Shown piece by piece: positions 1-11,587 of a stretch of DNA of 64,000 nucleotides. The notes under the pieces were generated by a model. The model was given only the letters and a program-made list of their open reading frames with translations, was not told where the DNA came from and searched no databases. Source of the DNA: Paraphysoderma sedebokerense (Eukaryota; Blastocladiomycota; Physodermatomycetes; Physodermatales; Physodermataceae); assembly GCA_025602915.1 (NCBI GenBank), contig JAHLJZ010000020.1:124001-188000 (forward strand), in the 5' to 3' direction. Each line of letters begins with the position of its first letter. The first letter of the stretch is position 1. Position numbers and translations under genes: made by a program.

Positions 1-1944
1 TAATCGGCGATTAGATAGAGTCTCTGTCGTTTCCGGAATAACGAATGGATCGGCCGGATTTTTCGACCCAGCGGTCGAGGATGACGGAATCTGAGACGGC
101 GAAAAAGATGGAATGGTAGGTATTTTGGAACGCGATTCCGGTTCAGAGTCAGAATCGATAATAATAATTTCATTCTGATGAAGCTTCAAGTCAGGCGACC
201 TAATCACTGGCTTCACAGTGTTTCCGATAATCATGATTTCGGAATCCCGTTCTGGTTCGTTCTCTCGATCTTGAACTCCATTAGATCTGCTGTGGATTTC
301 ATTGGAAGGACGTGAAAGATTTTTCGAAGACCGATCTTCGCTGCTGTGCGAATAATTACTGTTATTTAAAGCATTTATGTTATCTAAATTGATATCATCG
401 TAATCGATTGTGTCATCGTCGAAGTCAAAAGTATCATCGTAAACGGGAGGAGCTGGAATTCTGCTTTGTGCGGTTTCGGAGCCTGAATTTCTTTGATATT
501 GAAGCTGGTCCGAATGGGGGTTGGTATTTGGGTGCGCCGGATTCGATGATCGTGTAGGAAAGGGGGCATTAGAAAAAGGGTCAAGGCTGGCATTCCGCCT
601 TACATCAGCAACTGGATCGAAGAGGGGGCCCGCAACTCGAGCAGAATTATGTGCTTTTTCCATGAAAGTAGAGGTTTTACGCAATCCATCAAAAGTAGAT
701 TGACCATTCTGATTTGAGATCGATTCTTGAATTTGAATATCTGGGACATCGAAATCTATTATGTCATCATCTGGAAACTCCTCAAATCCGAATTGGGGAT
801 CCACAGCTGTTTTCTGCTCTTCATTGATTTCTTCCATTAGCAGTCGATCGAAGTCGTCCATCTCGTCAAACTCTTGAGAGATGTTTGAATTCACACCAAG
901 ATTCCCAGCTTGATGGCGAGTTGCTTCTGTGGTATGGTTAACGTTGCGGTCTTGATTAAACGATGTCGGTTGGATAGGTCGGGATGGGGGGTGAGATCGG
1001 GGTTGCGTGTTTGTGGAGACGGTAATTGGAGGGGCCAATTGTTGCTGTTGATTTTGAATGGTGCCCGACCTAAGTTTGGTTCTATCATTTGTCATACTAT
1101 ATAATATCTCAGTTAGTTTGGAATGGCAAAAATGAGCGAGAGCAAGTGAGTACCGAGGGTTAGAGTAAAGTAGGCATGAAAGTAAGAAGGGAAAACAACG
1201 AACTTTAGTTGAATCCGCAATTCATTAATTAACAATTCCTCGACTTCCATATTCAATTCATCAACCTGACCGCCTAGAATCGCGATTGAGTTTCGCTCCA
1301 AAAATACTACACCGCGAGATATGGATGCATTCTTGAGAAGGATCTACAGATTAAGGCCAATAGTTAAAATAAAGTAATTGTAACCTACCGCTTCATCTGA
1401 TTGAAATGCTTGATCTCGGAGATTGATATTTGATAAAGCGTACCTTCACCCCTCTAGGCATTAGTAGATTCAACTCGGGGATTGGTTTATATTCCATTCC
1501 CCAAATATCGTGAAATCCATCTGTCAATTTCAATTTTAACATTCCCCTACTTATTTTCTTCTTATCTCCTCTTTGATCCTGATATTGCCTCCCCGTCGAA
1601 TTTAAATCTCCATTCGCATTGCCGGCTGGCCCGTTCTTCAAATTTTCTAATTCGTCCAAGAGGCCAAATGAGGATTGACCCACATCATACACTTGCTCAA
1701 CTTGCACGATAACCCACCCAGTTCTTGCATTTTTGACTTCCAAATCCCATATTTGATTTTTAAGAGCTTCTATTCCGATTTCTCGCAGATTCGAATGCAG
1801 GAATTGAGTCCAGATTTGATCTTGAAGTTGGGAGGGTGATAGATGGGGGCTAGTGGAGAGGAGAAAATCACGACATTGTGTTACCCAGTCGGGATGAATA
1901 GAGGTGTGCTTTGAAGAGAGAAAATGATGGAGGGCTGTTGTCAT
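1..1944 (-). CDS. RMI1: RecQ-mediated genome instability protein 1 (RMI1), 3' end beyond window
   Basis: RMI1 is the OB-fold partner of the RecQ helicase-topoisomerase III (dissolvasome) complex in the nucleus. Exons on the minus strand: 1944-1444, 1343-1204 and 1096 to the window edge, at least 579 residues. The N-terminal helical (DUF1767) part runs to about residue 65. It is followed by an OB-fold with family landmarks: an LTDG motif, an IP-x-L-x-LLMPRGVK strand, and ISRGVVFLERNSIAILGGQVDEL after the first intron. The rest is long, acidic and Ser/Asn-rich, with a run of four Ile followed by DSDSE that looks like a SUMO-interacting motif. I chose the ATG at 1944 because the frame upstream starts only at GTG. 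Intron 2 uses the unusual donor GTTCGT. The family call is seen directly; the SUMO motif is inference. Confidence 0.85.
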
Positions 1945-2664
1945 GAATTCAGTCACTGATGCTGAGGACAGTGTGCAATTTACGGAACAAACGAAGGAAC
2001 GGGCATTCCACGTCGAGAGTCGAAGAGCGATCCGGGAACGACAGGACCTTTATGGATGGGGTCAATTTCAAATCTCAGATATCTCTAATACCTAGACACA
2101 TATATATATATGATGAAACTGTGATTTCTGACGTTGATTACTTATTATCCATTGATACTGCTCCCAAGATCCCGCCAAAAATCGATGATGGCCAGATTCT
2201 TTTTGGAAACGTCCATTATGATGAGCCGAATTGTAGTTATAAGAAATATTCATTTATCAGTCTTTTGATATCGCAGATAAATTCTTTTCACAATGTTCAC
2301 ACTGACATATGGCTGGTCTGATAGCGAGTGAACGGGATCTACTTGCATCCACAGCGAGTGAGTCACTAACGACGTGCAGAGACAACAGAAAAAAGTAGAT
2401 ATATAAACTCAGTAGCACAATTCAATCCGATATCTACATTATACCACCGACAATCTGCCGGTAACAGATACGGAATATAATTTATGCTATAAAAGGTGAG
2501 TGCGGAGATGGCCAATTTTATCAGATGAAAACAAAGAAAACAAAAACCAAAATTTTCACGCCAAAAGGGAATCTGGCTTCGTTCCTCTTTCTCGTCGTTC
2601 CCTCTCATCATCACAATCTTCCATTCTCACTCCGTCCATCTCTCATCTCTCATCCAGCGCAAAC
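1945..2664. promoter_or_regulatory. Divergent promoter region between RMI1 and SHMT
   Basis: 720 bases separate the two start codons, which face away from each other. A TATAAAAG sequence at 2488-2495 lies 170 bases before the SHMT start and is the best TATA-box candidate. CT-rich sequence at about 2575-2660 fits an SHMT leader. A 120-codon open frame at 1959-2321 starts without ATG and resembles no known protein, so I do not annotate it. Confidence 0.45.
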
Positions 2665-5144
2665 ATGGTTAACAATCCAACTAAGCCAGTCGACTCCTGG
2701 GTACGTCTTGTTGTCCGCTCCCCTTCCCCCTTACTGTCGTTCGCGGCTGACTAAAATCTTGTCTTCACTAACACTTCTTAACAACCTTACATAGAATGCC
2801 TGTCTCAATGTCCCTCTCGAAGTCGAAGACAAGGAAATGTTCGACCTCATCGAAATGGAAAAGTACAGACAGTATTCCTGCTTGGAATTGATTGCCTCGG
2901 AGGTATATATGTGCATTCCTTCCACGCACAGGGGTTTCGTTTGTTTTTGTGTTTTGTTTTGATCGTTTTACTTGTGGTTACTTGTGTTCTTGCGGTAATG
3001 TTCATAATTGCTCATCGCAGTTATCACGGACTTGCCGTGCTAATGGTGATATGATGTGTTTATACTCTCTAAGAACGTTTCTTCAGTGTCGACACTGAAC
3101 TATCTTTGGAGGCCCCGTTGATTCTTACCAAATCAACTGACTTTGCATCTCTTTCCTCGTTGCAGAACTTCACCTCCGAAGCGGTCATGGAAGCCAATGG
3201 TTCGGCTTTGACCAACAAATATTCTGAAGGTAGCTTCTCGCCCTCAACTTTTGTCACCTTTCACGTACAAGTTTGGTATCTCATCAGCAAGGTATTCTAT
3301 TTAACATCCAGGTCTTCCCGGCGCCAGATACTATGGCGGTAATGAGTACATTGATCAGATTGAAGACTTATGTCGTAAACGGGCTTTGGCCGCTTTCAAT
3401 TTGAACCCTGAAGAATGGGGAGTCAATGTTCAACCTTACTCCGGTACGTTTTACTTTGTGTTGTTGTCAATCCTGATTTTGTGCTTGACTATCGAAATTA
3501 AATGTCTTCATCTTTGAAAACTCTTATGAACAGGTTCTACTGCGAATTTCGCCGCCTTTACTGGGATCCTTGCCCCTCACGATAGAATTATGGGATTGGA
3601 TTTGCCTTCCGGCGGACAGTACGTCATCCTCTATTGTCTGCAACTCCCACTTCCTGTTTCTAACGGATCGCATTATTTTATCTCAAACTCAGTTTAACGC
3701 ACGGTTACCAAACCGCAAAGAAAAAAATTTCTTCTTCCTCTATCTATTTCGAATCGATGCCCTATCAAGTCGATCACGTAAGTTTTCAGGAGTCGTCGCC
3801 TTCTGGCTTGCCTTCTTAGAAGATCGATGCCTAATTTTGAAAATGCTGACATGCCGTCTTAGAAAACTGGATACATCGATTATGATCGTCTCGAAGAAAA
3901 CGCTATGTTGTTCCGTCCCAAATTGGTCATCTGTGGTGCCAGTGCCTACCCCAGAGACTGGGATTATGCTCGTCTAAGAAAGGTACGGAATCCGTTTGAA
4001 ATATCAAGGTGTTGAAATAAATCATTGACATTAATCTGTCGTAGATTGCCGATCAGCATTTTGCCTACTTGATGGCTGACATTGCTCACATTTCCGGTTT
4101 GGTCGCCACCAAGGTATGTTCTCCATGCTTATTCGTTCTTTCATCAGCGATATTGAGTCTTTGCATTCTGGAATCCATGGATATAGGAACAAAACAATCC
4201 CTTTGAATATTGCGATATCGTCACTACCACTACTCATAAGACTCTTCGTGGTCCTCGTGCTGGTATCATTTTCTTCCGCAGAGCCCCGAAAGGTGAAAAG
4301 AATTCCGATTTAGAAGCTAAAATCAATGCTGCCGTTTTCCCTTCTTGTCAGGTTTGTATATCTTATTTCGTATTTTGGTACTCTGTTTGGATTTTATCTC
4401 ACTATCGCTTTAACAGGGAGGACCTCATAATAACACCATCGCCGGCATAGCCGTTGCCCTGAAACAAGTTGCCAGCCCCGAATTCAAGACGTACGCACAA
4501 CAAGTGAAGAAGAACGCAAGAGCACTCGCTGATGCTTTATCGAAGTTTGGATATAAGATTGTCACTGAAGGCACCGATAACCATTTGGTATTGTGGGATT
4601 TGAGACCCAACAAACTGACTGGAAGTAAAATTGAGAAAATATGTGACTTAGCCAAGTTCGTACATTTTTCTACCATGTTCTTTCCATATAGGATATTCGG
4701 TTAATAACACCTTTCTTTCGCGTTGGATAGTATCACCCTCAATAAGAACGCCGTCCACGGTGATGTCTCCGCCTTATCGCCTGGCGGTGTCCGACTTGGA
4801 GCAGCAGCTTTAACCTCTCGATCATTCAAGGAATCGGACTTTGTCAAAATTGCAGAATTCTTGCACCGAGCTGTACAGATTGCTATCACTGTCCAAGAAA
4901 ATACCGGTAAGATGATGAAAGATTTCTTGATTGGATTGGAAGGAAACAAGGAGATCGAGGTATGTATTCAAATCTACTTTGTTCCTATTATCTCCGCGTG
5001 CATTCATGGTAAACATATTTCATTTGTCCTTTCGTTCTCACATTTGCTCTCTTCTAGGCTCTCAAAAAAGATGTCGAAATTTTCGCTCGATCTTTCCCTA
5101 TGCCCGGTTTCGATCCGACCAAAATTAAAGTCAAGGGCCATTAA
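2665..5144 (+). CDS. SHM2: Serine hydroxymethyltransferase, cytosolic type
   Basis: A PLP enzyme that converts serine and tetrahydrofolate to glycine and 5,10-methylene-THF, the main entry to one-carbon metabolism. Twelve exons: 2665-2700, 2795-2902, 3166-3229, 3312-3443, 3534-3618, 3693-3777, 3863-3982, 4045-4113, 4187-4351, 4417-4655, 4731-4959, 5058-5144, giving 472 residues, normal for the family. Landmarks in order: [11 protein letters not shown], the VNVQPYSGS substrate loop, SGGHLTHGYQT, and [15 protein letters not shown], where the Lys near residue 251 should carry PLP. The protein begins [12 protein letters not shown] with no mitochondrial leader, so I infer a cytosolic form. Intron 10 uses GTTCGT. 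A likely poly(A) signal AATAAA lies near 5281. Confidence 0.97.
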
Positions 5145-5419
5145 TTTTGTTACTTCTTGGCTTTTCTTCAGATGATGTCATGCGTTTATCTATATAATTT
5201 TTCAGCTGAAAATGAGAGCATTTGAAACGACTATTCATATTAAACATTACATATAATCATGAGGGATCGAACGTATGAACAATAAATGAATCATTGACGA
5301 AGATAGTTTAATCTTGGCTAAAACTTTTAACGACAAATAGTTCGTTTATGAATCCATCAAGCTAATGGACAAAAGAATAATACAAGGTTGATTTTATCTA
5401 GACAATTGAATGACCACAA

Positions 5420-7027
5420 TCACTCTGAACTTTTATCCTTTTTCTTTTTTCTTTGCTTGAGACTGTCGACGAAACCTTTTTTCGGCTCATCCTTCAAAAA
5501 TTCGGAACTTGAACCCTCGTTCTCCAAGACTTCCTTTTTATCGTTCTTATCTTTCTTTTCATCTTTGCCCTTCACAACTTTCGCTGTACTTTGACCTACA
5601 GTCTTGTTCAATGTAGAAAAGTAACCTCCAAAATACTTTTCCAAAACTCTTCCCTCCAAGCATATAATCACGAAAACCGCACAAATAGCTTTAGCACTAT
5701 CATGATCCCAAACACCACCTACATCAATTCCATAAACTTTATAAATTCCATTGGAAACAATAGATTCTGTCAACCCCAAATACACCAAACTAGTTACAAA
5801 CGCGACCCAAAAATCCAACGACGCTTTAAAATTCTTCGGATTGGTAATTACCATAGGAGTTCCAAGTGTCCATTGCTGCTTTGTTACATTGAATATAGAA
5901 TCTACAAGACCACCACCACAACCAGAGAGTGTACCCGTGATGACACATGCAACCATAGAATTGGCTAAAGGTGCGTCAGAGTTGAGTCGAATGGTGTCAA
6001 TACCGAATGATGTGATGGCCATGGTACGAGCGATGGAATCACCCAATGTAAAAAGAAGCTCGGAAAAGAGAGGTACGGTTCTTGTGATTTTGAAAAAACG
6101 GTTTCTGGTGTTGAAAAAGAGAACGTAGATGAGGGTGTAGGTTGGAATGAGAGAGTTGGAGGCAATCCATGAGGGGTGGATACCAAGGAGAATAGCTGAG
6201 TTTTGATGGAATGGTGAATGGTGAGTTGTGATACGATGTATGGGGTAGTGAAAGAGAATGAATAGAAGGTTGGGAAATGATAAAAACCTGCTAATGTCGT
6301 TCCGCCAAAACTCAAGACCATTACCGCAACTGATTATTTCCGAATTATTTACAGCATTTCATTAATCATACATTCACAACACAGGATGTATTCGTATACA
6401 GTTTGATATATCAGAGAAGTCAAGATATTGGAGAAAGGTTATGTTAGCTTATACCATCGTTCTTGAATGAACGGCATTCTCAGAAAGATCCAACGTCCGG
6501 TCTGACAATTGGCGTGACTTGAACAGTCGCCATTGGAAAGAAAAACAACAAACGGAGGAAGGCAATATCAGAGGCAAGGACCAATCGATATGTCTGATAC
6601 GATATGTTACGGAGGAAAGAGTAAAGCAAATACATACACCACATTTGTGTCCACGACCCTTGCACATTTTTACATTTCAAATCATAACATACTCTATATG
6701 TTGATATGTATGTCAGTAATATAGCATTTTGGATGACATTGGCTCAAACATGAATGTTGCGTATCGTTCCAATAGTTACGTCGCATTGAAACAACACAAA
6801 AAAACAAAAACAAATGCGCAACGTTCGATCCATCGTCTTCCTTCAGCGAGTTAATCGAGAGCAAATGCCGAGGCAAGCAATACGAACCTAGATGCATGGC
6901 AGACGGCTAAAAATGAGACAAAAATTGATATAGGGAGAGGGCAAAATAGAGATGGACCAAGAGTGAGGTTCCAACCCCAAGTACGTGTGGACAAGATGGT
7001 GGTGATGAGAGAGGACCAGAGGGACAT
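5420..7027 (-). CDS. TRIC-family (TMEM38-like) cation channel
   Basis: Multi-pass ER/SR potassium channel family that balances charge during calcium release. Exons: 7027-6888, 6593 to about 6550, 6329-6288, 6195-5420, giving about 333 residues. The core has the family pattern: LSFGGTTLAG, a hydrophobic segment ending in a PTYTLIY stretch, then GDSIARTMAI, LANSMVACVITGTLSGCGGGL, an NPKNFKASLDFWVAF helix and a final EGR/EKY segment. The C-terminus is strongly Lys-rich with a KKKKDKSSE end, typical of TRIC proteins. The two most 5' exons are inferred from frame and hydrophobicity. The exon-2 donor may be at 6550 (GTTGTT) or 6547 (GTTTTT). Intron 1 uses GTTCGT. The gene is divergent from ZMYND12 across 229 bases. 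Confidence 0.75.
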
Positions 7028-7256
7028 TGCGGAGTACGGTGTCAGACAAAGGTGCAATAGGCAGAGTATTCAAACGCTGAGAATATCGATAGTATTAAGA
7101 CTTGTATCTTTGATGTCGATTACTGAATGAATGTGCCTTGAGTTGCGTTCTCCAGTCTCCGGTCTGACTGTGTGTATGCGTTCCAGCGCAAGCTGAACTC
7201 GGAAGAGCAGAGATTTGCAGACATCCATTTTACACTCATATTCATATGCGTAGAAA

Positions 7257-9173
7257 ATGCCGACTTCGCATCATTCTTTATCCTCTAATCGCTCTCGTCA
7301 ATCTGCATCCCTGTCTTCCGGTATGCAACAAAAGTTGACTCCACATCTACCACCGGAACCTCAACCGCACCATGCACCTGCTTCGACGAAAATTATCCCT
7401 CTCGCGCACCCAAAGCAAGTCAAATTATGTTGTGAATTGTGTGGTGAGGTATGAAAACGCAGATTCTTTGACTTCGATTGCATACAAGTATAGTATAACA
7501 GTGCGGAGATGACGCTCTAGCTGCAGCAGAGTCGCGTCATTTCTAATGTTACTGTGCGATTGATTCAAAGAGAGAGGGGGCAATATCAAATTAGCCACCT
7601 AGAGTGTTGATACAAGATCATTTTATTATTCGATTTTGTACCTAATATTGAATCCGATTTACATAATCCCATCAATCTCTACCGTCAATATTAACACCCT
7701 TTCCCTTTGCCAGCCTGCTCATCTATCTTGCGCAACATGTAAATTGACATTCTACTGCAACAAAGCCCATCAGTTGAAAGATTATCAATCTATTCATCCA
7801 AAAATATGCCATCTATTGATTCCTCTGAGAAGAGTCCCAGACGTTTTGGGATCAAAGGATGAACGAAAAATGAGAGAGTTGGAGAATAAAGAAATCAAGG
7901 TTCGTTCCAATTGATTTTGACGTCTTTTTTGGAGGAAATTAAGAGCTCGTGGAATTCGTACATATCATTGTAATTAAGTATTCATACGTTTAACTTTTCT
8001 ATTCCAAGATGCAACTACTTGATCTGACAAAAACGGAAGCGCACAAAAAATTGATATCTGGCGAATTCGATTTAGCTATTCCGGCTGCAATGCAAGCTTT
8101 AAAAGTATCAATGGATTTGTACGGATCGGATTCAATTGAGTTGGTTAATATATATCTCTTTTTGGGAGAAGCTTGTATTGGTATACAATATTTTTGTTAT
8201 AAACGCAGTTCTAATCATTGCGACAACATTCATACGAGGATATAAGCCATTAACGTAGCTATTTGTACATTCATTCTGACAACAGGACTTAAGAATTATA
8301 ATCAAGCTGAAGAGTATCTATCGCTCGCGAAATGGGGTCTACTTAAATCAAGGGCATCAGTTGAAATGAAGGGCCTCGACAGAAGGGAGAGCAATGCCGA
8401 TCTGACTGCCGGAATGGACGAATTGCTACTGAGCCACGATAATGTTGTTACCACGACGACCGCAAAACTTTATAGGAATTTTGGATTACTGTATGAGTCC
8501 AAAGGGGCCTTGGATTTGGCGTTGGAGTATTTCGCAAAAGATGTCTATCTGAGCAGTTCTTATTTTGGCGACAATTGTGTCACCATAACAGGTAGGTATC
8601 TGGTATTTCTTTCAGTGTCGAATGCCGGAAGCACATTAATGGCCGAACTCATTGCGGAAATAGGAAGTTACTTTCAGCTTTCGAATGTATTTCTAAAGCA
8701 AAATCGAAGGCGACAAGTTCTTTCAGTTTATAACAAAATAATATCCATTTGGATCGAATATCTAGATCAATCACAAAAGGGAAAGCACGTAATTCCACTA
8801 GGTTATCGTTTCTTTTTTTTTTGTATATTTCGCATTATATTCTTACATTTATTTCACCTGCTTGGTCTATCTGCGGTTACGATGCAAACATATAGACGAA
8901 GCACAGCAAGCAGAAGCTCTACAAATATTGGTTGCTATTGAGTCTTATTTGAGAAATTTGTTCAAGAGCAGTACTGAGGGTGGCGAACTTCATCCGTATC
9001 AGGTGACACTGACGAGCACCGAGTTCGCGTTGGCCAGGTTTAATTACTACGTGCTCAAGGATAAAACAAAGGCGAAGGACATCGTATTGAGAGTTATCCA
9101 AGAGAACGAGGGTAACCCAGACAAGGCAGAAGATTTAAGTAAGATGAAAGAATGGACGGCTAGTGTCGGATGA
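7257..9173 (+). CDS. ZMYND12: ZMYND12-like MYND zinc finger and TPR protein (axonemal)
   Basis: Exons 7257-7448, 7714-7899, 8009-8180, 8286-8591, 8664-8801 and 8896-9173 give 423 residues. A MYND finger (CCELCGE, then C-x2-C, YCNKAHQ, HPKICHLLIPLR) is followed by TPR-like helices that track human ZMYND12 along its length: AIPAAMQALK, LYGSDSIELV, QAEEYLSLAKW, FAKDVYLSSSYFG, GSYFQLSNVF, SIWIEYL and DEAQQAEALQIL. Family knowledge: ZMYND12 works with TTC29 in sperm and protist axonemes. It is normally found in species with motile flagella, so this gene argues for a zoospore stage. Intron 2 uses GTTCGT. Intron 4 (8592-8663) is 72 nt with no in-frame stop, so retention would be silent. The intron 5 donor (8802) was chosen on phase. 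Confidence 0.88.
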
Positions 9174-10309
9174 AGTGTTCCTGGGGTCTGACGTGGAAGG
9201 TGGGAGAGGGCAGGGAGAAGATGACGAATGAAAGAGACTACACATCAATATTAGTTATCCATGGGATGTGGCATGTATTACTCGCTAGATACAGTCAGCG
9301 GGGAGAGATGTAACTAAAAATAAAACGGGGACGATGAGGGCGGGTTGCGGGTGTAATTGAACGGAGGCAGGGAACTCGAGATTCCTCTTTTCATCTATTC
9401 CATCCGCTCGCTCGCAAAAACACACTCTCTGTCTTCTGTGGTGTATCCTCGCTCCTCGCATTCCACAAGAAACACTCCCTCCGTCCGCCCAAGTCATCTC
9501 CCCTCTGCGCTCACCCATCTCTCGTTGCTCGCCCTTCAAAACACGCCACCACCCCGTTTTCCGCAGGTAGGCACTCCAAATTCTTCCCGTCCGAGTTTGG
9601 TTCATCTTCGGTTTCTTTCTTTCTACCACTCCCGCCCCTCTGCAAGGAACATTTTAGTTTGCTGAACTGGTAAGTCATCTCCGCTTTCCTTCTGCACTTG
9701 CCATTTTTACTTCACATCCCAATGCGTCTGTCGAGTTACGTGAAGGAACAAATAAAAACAGAGCACTGTGTCTCGCTCATGTTTACATATTTTCGGAAAA
9801 GCTAGAATATGCATATTATTTTATTTTATGCTGTTATATCTTAATTGCCTTACCTTTCAGTCGGGCTGACTACATTGGTAGTTGTGAGAAACCCCTTCTT
9901 TTTTCTGTTGCTCGTTTTGTTTGGTGTTTGAGACAAGCGCCGAGAAGGATGGAAATGTTAAAATGTAGTATATTATTAGGAAACTAACCATAACCTCTTC
10001 TTTTCTCTCTTTCTTCCTCTAATATTCATACGCTTGTATTATCGTTGAAACGTAACTCTGTCGTTATTCGTCTCTCTCAATTGCCGCTTCCGTGTTACGC
10101 TATTTTCCTACTATTCCCCTCACCACAGCTTGTGTTTTTCTTCCAACGCAACTTTCTCTTTCGGTTGAAATAAAAAACTAAACGCCCATACGTGAGCTAA
10201 TCCATAATTATCTTACCTCCTACATTTCCCTGTTGCTGCGACTCTGCTACAAAGACTCAATCTAGCAACTCTCGAGGATATCAAGGAACCTATATAAACA
10301 AGTAATATA
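9174..10309 (+). promoter_or_regulatory. RHO1 upstream region with a probable 5' UTR intron
   Basis: 1.1 kb between ZMYND12 and RHO1. The stretch 9360-9660 is strongly pyrimidine-rich on the plus strand, like a promoter/leader. A consensus donor GTAAGT at 9670 pairs well with an acceptor TTTCAG ending at 9860, suggesting a 5' UTR intron. No conserved coding frame is seen. Another possible acceptor lies near 10128. Confidence 0.4.
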
Positions 10310-11587
10310 ATGGCAGAAATTCGAAGGAAATTAGTTATTGTCGGTGATGGTGCTTGTGGGAAAACCTGTTTGTTAATTGTGTTTTCGAAAGGAACGTTCC
10401 CTGATGTAAGTCCATTATTCCCTTCTTTTCCCGGTGCTAGAAGCAAGCAAAAATATTAAAATACATGCGACTGAAAGATGTCTGAAATTGTGATGTAAGA
10501 ACATAAACTAACTTCTGTCTTTCATTGTTGCTTTATTCACAACTGGGACATGACCATCCTCTTCGTTCACTTTCTCATATAAAATATCCTAAAATAACAC
10601 GACATTCACCCTACTTAACCCCCTAATTTGGATTTATTTTCGTTCGCTTTCAATACTACTTCTACATAACAGAAATACGTTCCCACTGTGTTCGAAAATT
10701 ACGTCGCTGATGTAACTGTCGATGGCAAACACGTGGAATTGGCATTATGGGATACAGCCGGACAAGAAGATTATGATCGTTTACGTCCATTAAGTTACCC
10801 TGATTCGCATGTTATCTTGATTTGTTTCTCAGTCGATTCTCCGGATTCTTTGGATAACGTGCAAGAAAAGGTACGCGAAGGGGGCATGCCTTCGATTTAA
10901 TTTTCATGTTATTCACTGAGTCATTTGACCTTTCACATTTACAACTGTATACATTGTACTGACATGCTCTTCCTTTACTATTCTTTGTTTGGATTCCTCA
11001 TCTTTCATTCTCAATTTCAATCAAAATTGAATTGCGCAGTGGATTTCGGAAGTGCTTCATTTCTGTGCTGGATTACCTATCCTTCTTGTTGCCTGCAAAA
11101 AAGATTTGAGGAATGACCCCAAGAAAATAGAAGAACTCAGGAAATTAAATCAGAAACCGGTTACTCCGGAAGAGGTATGACTTTCTTCTTTCGCATTCCT
11201 TCTTCCTTGATTTGGATGATTCTGCTAAACGAGGGAGAATTGATTAAAGAAAAGTACAACACTGACCAATTTGTCTTTTATTGCCCTCATCAAATGTCGA
11301 CCCACAATATTGCTTTTAATTCCGCTCACGAACTCCGCTGCGAACTTGAACCTTGAATGAAACGCACCAACCTCGTTACACATCGATTTGATCATTCAAC
11401 TTGTCTTGTATGTTGTGCCGGGATTTAACATTTACAGGGTATGGCCGTTGCTCAAAAAATTGGAGCTTACAAATATCTGGAATGTTCAGCAAAGGCAAAT
11501 GAGGGCGTGAAGGAGGTCTTTGAATATGCAACTCGCGCTGCCTTATTAGCAAAAACGAAGAAGAAGAAAGCTTGTTTGATCTTGTAA
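10310..11587 (+). CDS. RHO1: Rho1/RhoA-type GTPase
   Basis: Small GTPase controlling cell-wall glucan synthase and actin in fungi; acts at the plasma membrane. Exons 10310-10405, 10673-10870, 11040-11174 and 11438-11587 give 192 residues. Seen directly: P-loop GDGACGKT at 12-19, switch [10 protein letters not shown] with Thr37, [18 protein letters not shown] switch II, the Rho insert region, an [11 protein letters not shown]5 loop, and a polybasic tail ending CLIL, a CaaX box predicted to be geranylgeranylated. FSKGTFPD and WISEV mark Rho rather than Cdc42 or Rac. All introns are standard GT-AG. Confidence 0.97.

Noticed and set aside
1959-2321. 120-codon open frame upstream of SHMT
   Set aside because: It lacks an ATG start, has no homology I recognise and overlaps the divergent promoter.
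8592-8615. A 24-nt intron in ZMYND12 ending at the first CAG
   Set aside because: Too short to splice, and it leaves extra residues absent from the family. The 72-nt intron to 8663 gives a direct match to the orthologue.
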